A stretch of DNA of 64,000 nt. Origin: Thermomonas sp. HDW16. Its GTDB lineage: Bacteria; Pseudomonadota; Gammaproteobacteria; Xanthomonadales; Xanthomonadaceae. The notes under the pieces are model-generated. The model saw nothing but the letters and a program-made list of their open reading frames with translations. It was not told where the DNA came from and made no database searches. The position numbers were made by a program, and so were the translations under genes. The stretch lies in contig NZ_CP049872.1 in assembly GCF_011302915.1 (NCBI RefSeq), positions 310,001 through 374,000 on the forward strand. Direction: 5' to 3'. The number at the start of each line of letters is the position of its first letter. Positions within the stretch are counted from its first letter, which is position 1. Below, piece after piece: positions 18,689 through 25,938 of the stretch.

Positions 18689-19677
18689 GCCCGCCGCGCC
18701 GCGCGTTGCTGGCGGTCGGCATCGCGCTGCTGTCGGCGCTGTTTTTCACCACGACCTATGTGCTCAACCGCGCCGCGGCGGTCGAAGGTGGGCACTGGGC
18801 GTGGACGGCGGCACTGCGTTACCTGTTCACCCTGCCGTTGCTGTTGCCGTTGATGCCGTGGCAAGGCGGCGTGTCGCCGGTGGTCAAGGCGATTCGTGCC
18901 GCGCCAGGCGCGTGGCTGTTGTGGAGCGGCATTGGCTTTGTGTTGTTCTACGTGTTGCTGAGCTATGCGGCGGCCAGCGGGCCCTCGTGGCTGGTCGCCG
19001 CCAGCTTCCAGACCACGGTGGTGGCCGGCATGGTGTGCGCACCGTTGCTGTATCGCGATGCGCGTGCGCGGATTCCGCGTGCGGCATTGGCTGTGGGCGT
19101 GCTGATCGTGGCCGGGGTGCTGCTGATGCAGCTGGGGCATGCGCACGGCGCGCTCGACGCGACGGGCTGGATTGCGCTGTTGTGCGTGGTTGCCAGTGCG
19201 TTCGCCTATCCGTTGGGCAATCGCGGTCTGCTGTTGCACCTGGAACGCAGCGGCATCGAACTCAACGCCTCCCAGCGCGTGTTTGGCCTGACCCTGGCCA
19301 GCCAGCCGGCGTGGATCGCGTTGGCGGTGTTCGCCTGGACGCAGGCCGGGCCACCCTCGACCGGCCAGCTGTGGCTGACTGCCGGGGTGGCGCTGAGTGC
19401 AGGCGTGATCGCCACCATCCTGTTCTTCCAGGCCACCGGCATGGTGCGCGACAACGCCACCGCGCTGGGCGCAGCCGAAGCGATGCAGGCCGCCGAGGTG
19501 CTGTTCGCGGTGTTGCTGGGCGTGGCCTTCCTGGGCGAGGCGTGGCCGCGCGGGCAGGCGTTGTGCGGCGCGCTGCTGATCGTGGCCGGCATCGTCCTGT
19601 TCGCGTGGATCGTGGCCCGCGACGGTGCCCGCGAGCCGCGCGACGTGCAGGCCTTGCGCAGTGAGCGCGGCGGCTGA
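18685..19677 (+). CDS. DMT-family transporter (multidrug-resistance-efflux type)
   Basis: A 330-residue protein with about ten transmembrane helices, arranged as two five-helix halves as in the EamA/DMT superfamily. The start ATG overlaps the bioC stop by 4 nt, so it is translated with the biotin operon; the long upstream frame extension lies in bioC and is rejected. The substrate is unknown. The position raises the possibility of export or uptake of a biotin-related compound, but the DMT family is broad. It converges with the next gene across a palindromic CTGAGCGCTCAG spanning both stops. Confidence 0.85.
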   Translation: MSPPRRALLAVGIALLSALFFTTTYVLNRAAAVEGGHWAWTAALRYLFTLPLLLPLMPWQGGVSPVVKAIRAAPGAWLLWSGIGFVLFYVLLSYAAASGPSWLVAASFQTTVVAGMVCAPLLYRDARARIPRAALAVGVLIVAGVLLMQLGHAHGALDATGWIALLCVVASAFAYPLGNRGLLLHLERSGIELNASQRVFGLTLASQPAWIALAVFAWTQAGPPSTGQLWLTAGVALSAGVIATILFFQATGMVRDNATALGAAEAMQAAEVLFAVLLGVAFLGEAWPRGQALCGALLIVAGIVLFAWIVARDGAREPRDVQALRSERGG

Positions 19678-19681
19678 GCGC

Positions 19682-20107
19682 TCAGCGCACCTGCGCCAGC
19701 CAATCCTCGAGGTTGTAGTAGTTGGTGACGCGCGCGATCAGTCCGTCGCGGATGTCGAAGAATGCGCCGCCAGGCAGCACGTAGGTTTGTCCGTGCGCAG
19801 GCGGCAGGCCTTCGTCGGCCACCAGGTATTCGCCGTGCACCACATACTCGGCGGCGGCGCGGGTGCCATCGGGCGAGGCCAACACCACCACGTCGCGCAG
19901 CTGCTCGCGATAGCTGCGTGCCATCCGTTGTTGGAACGCGGCGAACGCGGCCTTGCCGGTTTCGCGCGGGCCCTGGTTGAGGTCGTGGATCACATCATCG
20001 GCCAGCAGCGCCTGCATCGCCGGCCAGTCACTGCGATTGAATGCGGCGTAGTAGGCCAGCACCAGTTCGGTGGTGCGGTCGTGCGCGCGGGTGCCGTCGA
20101 TTTTCAT
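19682..20107 (-). CDS. SnoaL-like / NTF2-fold protein
   Basis: A 141-residue protein with the nuclear-transport-factor-2 fold pattern: an N-terminal helix VLAYYAAFNRSDWPAMQALLADDVIHDLNQG, then alternating strands ending AFFDIRDGLIARVTNYYNLEDWL. These are the ketosteroid-isomerase-like SnoaL features. The natural ligand cannot be read. The ATG at 20107 is chosen because the region ahead belongs to the dehydratase gene. It follows that gene with an 8-nt gap, so the two form a minus-strand pair. Confidence 0.85.
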   Translation of the reverse strand: MKIDGTRAHDRTTELVLAYYAAFNRSDWPAMQALLADDVIHDLNQGPRETGKAAFAAFQQRMARSYREQLRDVVVLASPDGTRAAAEYVVHGEYLVADEGLPPAHGQTYVLPGGAFFDIRDGLIARVTNYYNLEDWLAQVR

Positions 20108-20115
20108 GTGGGGGA

Positions 20116-21093
20116 TCAGGCTCCGGGGGCGAGTGCGAACAGGGTGGGCAGCGCGTCCAGGTCGACGTTGCCGCCTGAAAGGAGGATGCCGATCTTGCGG
20201 TTCTGGAAGTGTGAGCGATGTGCGCGCACGGCGGCCAGCGCGATCGCCGACGAGGGCTCCACCAGCTGCTTGGTGCGCGTCCACAACAGGCGCATCGCGG
20301 CCACCGTCTGCGCGTCGTCCGCGGTCAGTACCTGCGCGTTGCCGCGCAAGATCTCGAAATTGAGCGCGCCCAAGGTGCCGCGCAGGCCGTCGCAAACGGT
20401 TTCGGGCACGAAGTCATGATCCAGTACGCCGCTGGCGAATGAACGCGCACCGTCGGCGGCACCCTCCGGTTCGGCGAGATAGAGCTTGCAGCGTGGTGCC
20501 AATGCGCGCACCACCAGTGCGGTGCCAGCGGCCAGCCCGCCACCGCCCAGCGGCACCACCAGCGCGTCGAGGTCGGGATGCGCGGTCAGTAGTTCCAGCG
20601 CGGCGGTGCCTTGGCCGGCGATCACCCGAGGGTCGGTGTACGGGTGGATCGCGCTGGCGCCGGTGTCGGCCTGCACCTGTGCGCACATCGCCTCGCGCGC
20701 GGCGATGGTGGGCGCGCAGCGATGCAGGATCGCGCCGTAGTGTTCGATCGCCGCCAACTTGGCACGCACCGCACCTTCCGGTACCACCACGTGGCAGGGG
20801 ATGTCGCGACCCAGTGCAGCCAGCGCCAAGGCTGCGCCATGGTTGCCGGAGGAATGGGTGACCACGCCACGCGCGGCAGTCGCATCATCCAGCGACCACA
20901 CCGCGTTGCAGGCACCGCGGAACTTGAAGGCGCCGATGCGTTGCAGGTGTTCGGCCTTGAAGGCCAACGAAGCACCGGATTCGGCATCCAGCGCGCGCGA
21001 GCGCAGTACCGGCGTGGCATGCGCGTACGGGGCGATGCGCGCGGCGGCGGCCAGGACGTCGTCGAAAGTGGGCGTCGGGATCAAGGTGGTCAT
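20116..21093 (-). CDS. PLP-dependent threonine/serine dehydratase family protein
   Basis: A 325-residue fold-type II PLP enzyme. K57 in AFKFRGA is the PLP lysine; SSGNHGAAL and PLGGGGLAAGTAL bind the ring and phosphate. Length and motifs match serine racemase/threonine dehydratase-like enzymes lacking the ACT domain of biosynthetic IlvA. It may degrade threonine or serine to a 2-oxo acid, or racemise serine; sequence alone does not decide. The ATG at 21093 is the only sensible start. Divergent from the lipoprotein gene at 21214. Confidence 0.86.
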   Translation of the reverse strand: MTTLIPTPTFDDVLAAAARIAPYAHATPVLRSRALDAESGASLAFKAEHLQRIGAFKFRGACNAVWSLDDATAARGVVTHSSGNHGAALALAALGRDIPCHVVVPEGAVRAKLAAIEHYGAILHRCAPTIAAREAMCAQVQADTGASAIHPYTDPRVIAGQGTAALELLTAHPDLDALVVPLGGGGLAAGTALVVRALAPRCKLYLAEPEGAADGARSFASGVLDHDFVPETVCDGLRGTLGALNFEILRGNAQVLTADDAQTVAAMRLLWTRTKQLVEPSSAIALAAVRAHRSHFQNRKIGILLSGGNVDLDALPTLFALAPGA

Positions 21094-21096
21094 CTC

Positions 21097-21132
21097 GGCA
21101 TGCTAGCGCGGCCATGAACGGTTAAGCATGCC
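21097..21132. promoter_or_regulatory. Inverted repeat in divergent intergenic region
   Basis: GGCATGCT (21097-21104) and AGCATGCC (21125-21132) form a perfect 8-bp inverted repeat just upstream of the dehydratase start. It could be an operator; chance cannot be excluded. Confidence 0.25.
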
Positions 21133-21213
21133 GCGCAGGATCTTGCATGGATTAAGCACGGATTCAATGCGCCGGGCTGATGCTGCACGGGTATCAATGG
21201 GGGGAATCACGCC

Positions 21214-21813
21214 ATGTTCCGCAACATCCTGCTTTCTGCGTTGGCCGCCACCGCGCTGGCCGGCTGCGCCACTGATTACGCCTATCGCGGCGGCAATGGC
21301 GATTACTACTACGGCCAGCCGCGCGTCGAATACCGCTATTACGGGCCATCCGTGTACGGTGGCTATGGCGGTTACTACGGCAACGGCCTGTATGGCGGCG
21401 TCGGGTTCGGTTATCCGTACGGCTATGGCGGTTACGGTGGCTATTACGGTGGTGGTTATTGGAACTACCCCTATGGCGGGTATCCGCACTGGTATCGGCC
21501 GCGTCCGCCGCATGGTCATGGCGACAATGATCACGGCCATGATCGCGATGGCGACCGCAACGACCGCAAGCCGCCGTGGCGCAATATCGGTGGTCTGGTT
21601 CCGCCGGACGAACGCGTTGGCCCCGACCGCGACGACCCACGGCTACGCGTTCGCCGCCAGCAGCAGCCATCATCGATGCCGATGAGCCCCATGCCGCAGC
21701 GCGCGCAACGCCCGAGTGCCCCCGTCATGCCGCGGATGCGCAGCAGCGAGGGCGGTTCGCGAATGGGCCGGGTGATCCGCAATGCGAAGGTTTCGTCTGT
21801 CGCCGACGAGTGA
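21214..21813 (+). CDS. Gly/Tyr-rich lipoprotein, unknown function
   Basis: A 199-residue protein with a lipobox (TALAGC, C18) after a short hydrophobic signal, so probably an outer-membrane-anchored lipoprotein. Residues 24-90 are low-complexity Gly/Tyr with GGYGGYYGNG-like repeats; then a His/Asp-rich stretch (HGHGDNDHGHDRDG) and an Arg/Pro/Met-rich C-terminus. No recognised domain. The tandem Gly-Tyr segment has few charged residues and may form an unstructured brush; this is inference. Confidence 0.72.
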   Translation: MFRNILLSALAATALAGCATDYAYRGGNGDYYYGQPRVEYRYYGPSVYGGYGGYYGNGLYGGVGFGYPYGYGGYGGYYGGGYWNYPYGGYPHWYRPRPPHGHGDNDHGHDRDGDRNDRKPPWRNIGGLVPPDERVGPDRDDPRLRVRRQQQPSSMPMSPMPQRAQRPSAPVMPRMRSSEGGSRMGRVIRNAKVSSVADE

Positions 21814-21814
21814 A

Positions 21815-21830
21815 TGTGACCATGGTCACA
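21815..21830. promoter_or_regulatory. CRP/Clp-type binding site
   Basis: TGTGACCATGGTCACA matches TGTGA-N6-TCACA exactly and extends to an 18-bp perfect palindrome. This is the CRP core, and Clp of Xanthomonas recognises a very similar site. Which gene it controls is not obvious; the nearest downstream plus-strand gene is mnmG, 394 nt away. Confidence 0.6.
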
Positions 21831-22020
21831 TAGTGACCGCTTGTCGGCCAGCACGTGACCAAGCACGTCACATCGGCCTTTGAAGAGCGTAAGCTTTTCA
21901 CTAGCCGGCGACTTGTAGGGACCTCCGGATCCCCCTGTTCCGTCAACCCTGCGGTCGCCGGCGCCTTATTTCCAGCCATTGCGCAACGCGCGGGCTGTCG
22001 AAACCCGAAACGCACCCCGG

Positions 22021-22062
22021 AATAAAAAATGAGGGCCGAATGTCCCCCGACATTCGGCCCTC
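22021..22062 (-). terminator. Minus-strand intrinsic terminator
   Basis: A perfect 14-bp stem with CCCC/GGGG loop (22031-22044 / 22049-22062). Read on the minus strand it is followed by ATTTTTTATT. No protein gene on the minus strand feeds it, which points to a small RNA. Confidence 0.72.
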
Positions 22063-22145
22063 GAGCATCCTCGACGTGCGCGGTACCGGCCCCTGTTCAG
22101 TCCGGTCAAGGCGCTTGCGCGCTGCCACATCGAGTGCTGGTAGGG
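22021..22145 (-). ncRNA. Candidate small RNA
   Basis: On the minus strand a 9-bp stem (22126-22134 / 22070-22078, one G-U pair) encloses about 47 nt, then comes the intrinsic terminator. A TTGGCA -35-like box is at 22162-22167, with only a weak -10. There is no recognised family; the 5' end is a guess. Confidence 0.35.
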
Positions 22146-22223
22146 GGTAACGCAGGAACCGTGCCAACCTTTTGGTTCGTTCATGAACGGACTGCGTGGC
22201 GTCGGGACTAAAATGAGCATGCC

Positions 22224-24113
22224 ATGAGCGATTCCTTCTACACGTTCGACGTCATCGTCATCGGCGGCGGCCATGCCGGCACCGAAGCCGCACTTGCTTC
22301 CGCGCGCGCTGGCGCACGCACGCTGCTGCTCAGCCACAGTATCGACACCATCGGTGCGATGAGCTGCAACCCGGCGATCGGCGGCATCGGCAAGGGCCAT
22401 CTGGTCAAGGAGATCGATGCGCTCGGCGGCATCATGGCGAAGGCCGCGGATGCGGCCGGTATCCAGTGGCGCACCTTGAATGCCAGCAAGGGGCCCGCCG
22501 TGCGCGCAACGCGCTGCCAGGCGGATCGTTCGCTGTATCGCGCCTTCATCCGCAACGCGGTGGAGCACCAGCCCAATCTGACCGTGTTCCAGGCGGCGGT
22601 CGATGACCTGATCATCGAGAACGAACATGTCCGTGGCGCGATCACCAACACCGGCCTGCGCTTCACCGCGCCCGCCATCGTGCTGACCGCCGGCACCTTC
22701 CTGGCCGGCAAGATCCATATCGGCGAAACCCAGTACGCCGCCGGTCGCATGGGTGATCCGCCTTCGACCGCGTTGGCCCACAAGCTGCGCGAGGGACGCT
22801 TCGTGGTGGATCGCCTGAAGACCGGCACGCCACCGCGCATCGACGGCCGCACGCTGGATTATTCGAAGATGGACGAACAGCCTGGCGACGCTCCGCGCCC
22901 GGTGATGTCGTTCATGGGCAGCGATGCCGACCACCCGGCGCAAGTGAGTTGCTGGATCACCCACACCACCGAGCGCACCCACCAAATCATCCGCGACGCC
23001 CTGCATCGCAGCCCGCTGTATTCCGGGCAGATCGAGGGCATCGGCCCACGCTATTGCCCGAGCATCGAGGACAAGGTGGTGCGTTTCGCCGAAAAGGCAT
23101 CGCACCAGATCTTCGTGGAACCCGAAGGCCTTACGGTCACCGAGACCTATCCGAACGGGATCAGCACCTCGCTGCCGTTCGATGTGCAGCTGGAGGTGGT
23201 GCGCAGCATCACCGGTTTCGAGCACGCGCATATCACCCGCCCCGGCTACGCCATTGAATACGACTTCTTCGATCCGCGCGGCCTGAAGAACTCACTGGAA
23301 ACAAAAGCAGTTGCCGGCTTGTTCTTCGCCGGGCAGATCAACGGCACCACCGGCTACGAGGAAGCCGCCGCGCAAGGCCTGCTGGCTGGCGTCAACGCCG
23401 CGCGCTTCGTGCAGGAAAATGATCCGTGGAGCCCGCGCCGCGACGAGGCATATCTCGGTGTGCTGGTCGACGACCTGATCACCCAGGGCACCAGCGAGCC
23501 CTACCGCATGTTCACCAGTCGCGCCGAATACCGGCTGCAATTGCGCGAGGACAACGCCGATGCGCGGCTCACGCCGGTTGGTCGGGAACTGCAACTGGTC
23601 GATGACGCGCGCTGGTACACATTCGCGCGCAAGCGCGAGACCGTGGCCGCCGAAACCGCACGCCTGTCTGCGCTGTGGGCGGCACCGAACAATGCGCTGG
23701 GCGCATCGCTGGCCACATGCATCGGCGTTGAAATCACGCGCGAGGCGAATGCCATCGACCTGCTGCGCCGCCCGGAACTGGACTACGCCACGCTGATGAA
23801 AGTGCCGGCACTCGGCCCAGGCGTGGACGACGCCAAGGTCGCCGAGCAGGTGGAGATCGAAACCAAGTACGCCGGTTACCTGGGTCGCCAACGCGAGGAG
23901 ATCGCCCGCCAGCAGTGCAATGAAGCCACCGCGATTCCTGAAGGCTTCGACTATGCGGGCGTGCGCGGGCTGTCGGCGGAAGTGTTGCAGAAACTGCAGC
24001 GCGTGCGCCCGCAGACCGTGGGCCAGGCGCAGCGCATTCCCGGCATGACCCCGGCGGCGATTTCCCTGTTGCTGGTGCACCTGGAACGCCAGCGCCGCGA
24101 ACGCGCGGCATGA
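22224..24113 (+). CDS. mnmG: tRNA uridine-5-carboxymethylaminomethyl modification enzyme, FAD-binding
   Basis: A 629-residue FAD/NADH-binding protein that with MnmE modifies U34 of certain tRNAs. FAD binding is by [19 protein letters not shown] (residues 12-30); [23 protein letters not shown] and [17 protein letters not shown] are MnmG signatures. Length is typical (about 630). The start ATG at 22224 gives the standard N-terminus. It appears to be a single-gene unit, with the structured leader region upstream. Confidence 0.97.
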   Translation: MSDSFYTFDVIVIGGGHAGTEAALASARAGARTLLLSHSIDTIGAMSCNPAIGGIGKGHLVKEIDALGGIMAKAADAAGIQWRTLNASKGPAVRATRCQADRSLYRAFIRNAVEHQPNLTVFQAAVDDLIIENEHVRGAITNTGLRFTAPAIVLTAGTFLAGKIHIGETQYAAGRMGDPPSTALAHKLREGRFVVDRLKTGTPPRIDGRTLDYSKMDEQPGDAPRPVMSFMGSDADHPAQVSCWITHTTERTHQIIRDALHRSPLYSGQIEGIGPRYCPSIEDKVVRFAEKASHQIFVEPEGLTVTETYPNGISTSLPFDVQLEVVRSITGFEHAHITRPGYAIEYDFFDPRGLKNSLETKAVAGLFFAGQINGTTGYEEAAAQGLLAGVNAARFVQENDPWSPRRDEAYLGVLVDDLITQGTSEPYRMFTSRAEYRLQLREDNADARLTPVGRELQLVDDARWYTFARKRETVAAETARLSALWAAPNNALGASLATCIGVEITREANAIDLLRRPELDYATLMKVPALGPGVDDAKVAEQVEIETKYAGYLGRQREEIARQQCNEATAIPEGFDYAGVRGLSAEVLQKLQRVRPQTVGQAQRIPGMTPAAISLLLVHLERQRRERAA

Positions 24114-24135
24114 CGCACGCGGCCATGTAGCCGCA

Positions 24136-24161
24136 GCGATTCGCGGCCCGAAGCGAATCGC
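24136..24161. terminator. Weak hairpin after mnmG
   Basis: GCGATTCGC / GCGAATCGC forms a 9-bp stem with an 8-nt loop, 22 nt after the mnmG stop. There is no T-tract, so termination is doubtful. Confidence 0.3.
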
Positions 24162-24207
24162 CGCAAAGCGTACCGCTTCGACCGAAGCACAAGCGTATCC
24201 TTCGCGC

Positions 24208-25488
24208 ATGAACACGCCGATCAAAGCGCGCACCGCCTTCGCCATCGTCCTCGTCCTGTCCACATTGGCCGCCTGCAAGCGCGACGCGCCGGCTCCAACG
24301 GCGAATCCGAACGGCGACTACCGCGTGCAGACATGGCCGCTGCCCGCCGAGATCGGGTCGATGGCGCCCGACTTGAACGTCGCGCCGGACGGGCGCCTGC
24401 TGTTGAGCTGGATCAACCGCCAGCAAGGTCGTCGCAATGCGTTGCAGTTCTCCACCTATACCGAGGAAGGCGGTTGGCAGAGCCAGCCGCGAACAGTTGC
24501 GGTGGGGCGTTCGTTGATCGCCAGTTGGGCGGACACCCCGCACATGCTGGCCACGCCGGACGGTGCATTGTGGATGCAGTGGCTTCAGGGCAACCCGGCC
24601 AGCCCCAGCGGTTACGACACGGTACTCGCGCGCTCACGCGATGGCGGCATGCGCTGGGAGCAACTCACCCACGTCAACGATGATGGCCTCGATGCCGAAC
24701 ACGGGTTTGCCGCCTTGTGGGCGGCGGGCACGGATCGGCTCGGTATCGCCTGGCTGGATGGGCGCACGCAGGTTGCGGCGCAGGGCCGCGATGGAAAAGA
24801 CGAGGCGCAACACGGCGGTGGCGCCACGCAACTGCGCGCCAACGCATTCGACATGAGCTTGAACCACGGAATGGACGCGGTGCTGGATGCACGCGCCTGC
24901 GATTGCTGCCAGACCGACGTGGCGCAGACGACGAAAGGGCCGCTGCTGGTCTATCGCGACCGCAGCGACGACGACATCCGCGATATCGCGGCACTGCGTT
25001 TCGAAAACGGGCGTTGGAGCGCGTCGAAGCCGGTGCACGCCGACGGCTGGAAGATCGAGGGCTGCCCGGTCAACGGCCCGGCCGTGACCGCGCAAGGCAA
25101 CGATGCGGTGGTGGCCTGGTACAGCGAGGCCGGCGGCGAAGCGGCCGTGCGCCTCGCGCGCAGCGCGGATGCGGGCGACACGTTCGCCGCGCCGCTGATC
25201 GTGGACAAGGGCGCGACGGTGTTGGGCCGGGTCGATGTGGCGCGCGATGCGCAGCAAGTCTGGGTCAGCTGGCTGCGCGAGGACGCGAACGGACAAGCGC
25301 TGATGCTGGCCCGTTACACGCCCGACCTGTCGCGCGAACTGCAGCGGATGACGGTGGCGAAGCTGGATGCGCGCGGCCATGCCAGCGGTTCGCCCAAGCT
25401 GGTGGCGAATGCGATGGGCGCCTGGCTGGCGTGGACCGACAGCCTCGATGGCGTCGCGCATTTGAAGGGCGCATTGATCGCGCGTTGA
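24208..25488 (+). CDS. Lipoprotein with sialidase-like beta-propeller repeats
   Basis: A 426-residue protein with lipobox STLAAC. Asp-box repeats are visible (ARSRDGGMRW; ARSADAGDTF), as are several WLDG/WADT/WYSE/WLRE/WTDS segments that suggest a six-bladed propeller like exo-sialidases. A cysteine cluster DARACDCCQT sits midway. The catalytic Arg triad of true sialidases cannot be confirmed, so a binding or chaperone role is as likely. It may be outer-membrane or periplasmic. It converges with the glycosylase gene. Confidence 0.7.
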   Translation: MNTPIKARTAFAIVLVLSTLAACKRDAPAPTANPNGDYRVQTWPLPAEIGSMAPDLNVAPDGRLLLSWINRQQGRRNALQFSTYTEEGGWQSQPRTVAVGRSLIASWADTPHMLATPDGALWMQWLQGNPASPSGYDTVLARSRDGGMRWEQLTHVNDDGLDAEHGFAALWAAGTDRLGIAWLDGRTQVAAQGRDGKDEAQHGGGATQLRANAFDMSLNHGMDAVLDARACDCCQTDVAQTTKGPLLVYRDRSDDDIRDIAALRFENGRWSASKPVHADGWKIEGCPVNGPAVTAQGNDAVVAWYSEAGGEAAVRLARSADAGDTFAAPLIVDKGATVLGRVDVARDAQQVWVSWLREDANGQALMLARYTPDLSRELQRMTVAKLDARGHASGSPKLVANAMGAWLAWTDSLDGVAHLKGALIAR

Positions 25489-25510
25489 TCGCGGCGCACC
25501 GCCTGCAAGA

Positions 25511-25936
25511 TCAGGCGCGTTCCCACGTGGCGATGCCGCCTTCGACTGTTTCGAACAACGGGTGCACGTCGAAAACGGCATCGCACCATTGCGCGTGCAG
25601 CGATGGATTGCGCACGGCAAGTTTGGCGAGCAGGTGCGCACGTTCGTGCTCTAGCTGCCCGCGTTCGACGGCGATGGCTTCCACGGCGTGGATGCTTCCA
25701 AGTTTGCTGCGGTCGAAGTTGTAACCGCGCGCCGTTGCTTCTTCCTGCACCACCGAGAGGTAGGCATTGATCGCGCGCTTCGGCTGCGGATGCGCCTTGA
25801 AGCGATCCAGTTGCGGATGATTGCGATAGCCGCGGGTCTGCTCGTGCAACACCGCGCGTGCCAGCAGGCCTTCGCGCCACAGCGCGACCAGTCCTTGTGG
25901 ATCAAGATGACGCGGGTGCAACGACCACAAGCGCAT
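25511..25936 (-). CDS. Pyrimidine-dimer DNA glycosylase/endonuclease V-like
   Basis: A 141-residue protein beginning MRLWSLHPRHLDPQGLVALWREGLLARAVL, the pattern of bacterial Pyr_excise-family proteins (T4 endonuclease V-like). These are annotated as cutting UV-induced pyrimidine dimers; the bacterial members are mostly untested. The start codon lies 2 nt after the tamB stop, so it is translated as the last gene of the tamAB operon. The assignment is by N-terminal pattern from memory. Confidence 0.75.
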   Translation of the reverse strand: MRLWSLHPRHLDPQGLVALWREGLLARAVLHEQTRGYRNHPQLDRFKAHPQPKRAINAYLSVVQEEATARGYNFDRSKLGSIHAVEAIAVERGQLEHERAHLLAKLAVRNPSLHAQWCDAVFDVHPLFETVEGGIATWERA

Positions 25937-25938
25937 CG

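Larger units (their letters stand above)
21814..22223. other. 410-bp intergenic region with structured elements
   Basis: No protein gene is convincing here. It holds a CRP/Clp-like palindrome at 21814-21831, extra GTGAC motifs to 21871, an inverted repeat GCCGGCGAC / GTCGCCGGC (21904-21912 and 21954-21962), and a minus-strand structure ending in a terminator (22021-22134). A GTTCATGAAC palindrome sits at 22179-22188 ahead of mnmG. The frames present are short and lack family features. Confidence 0.7.

Noticed and set aside
21725..22015. Minus-strand frame of about 96 codons before mnmG
   Set aside because: No ribosome-binding site, no recognisable domain, and it overlaps the lipoprotein gene end.
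24208..25488. True sialidase
   Set aside because: Asp-box repeats alone are not enough; the catalytic Arg triad and Glu/Tyr pair could not be found.
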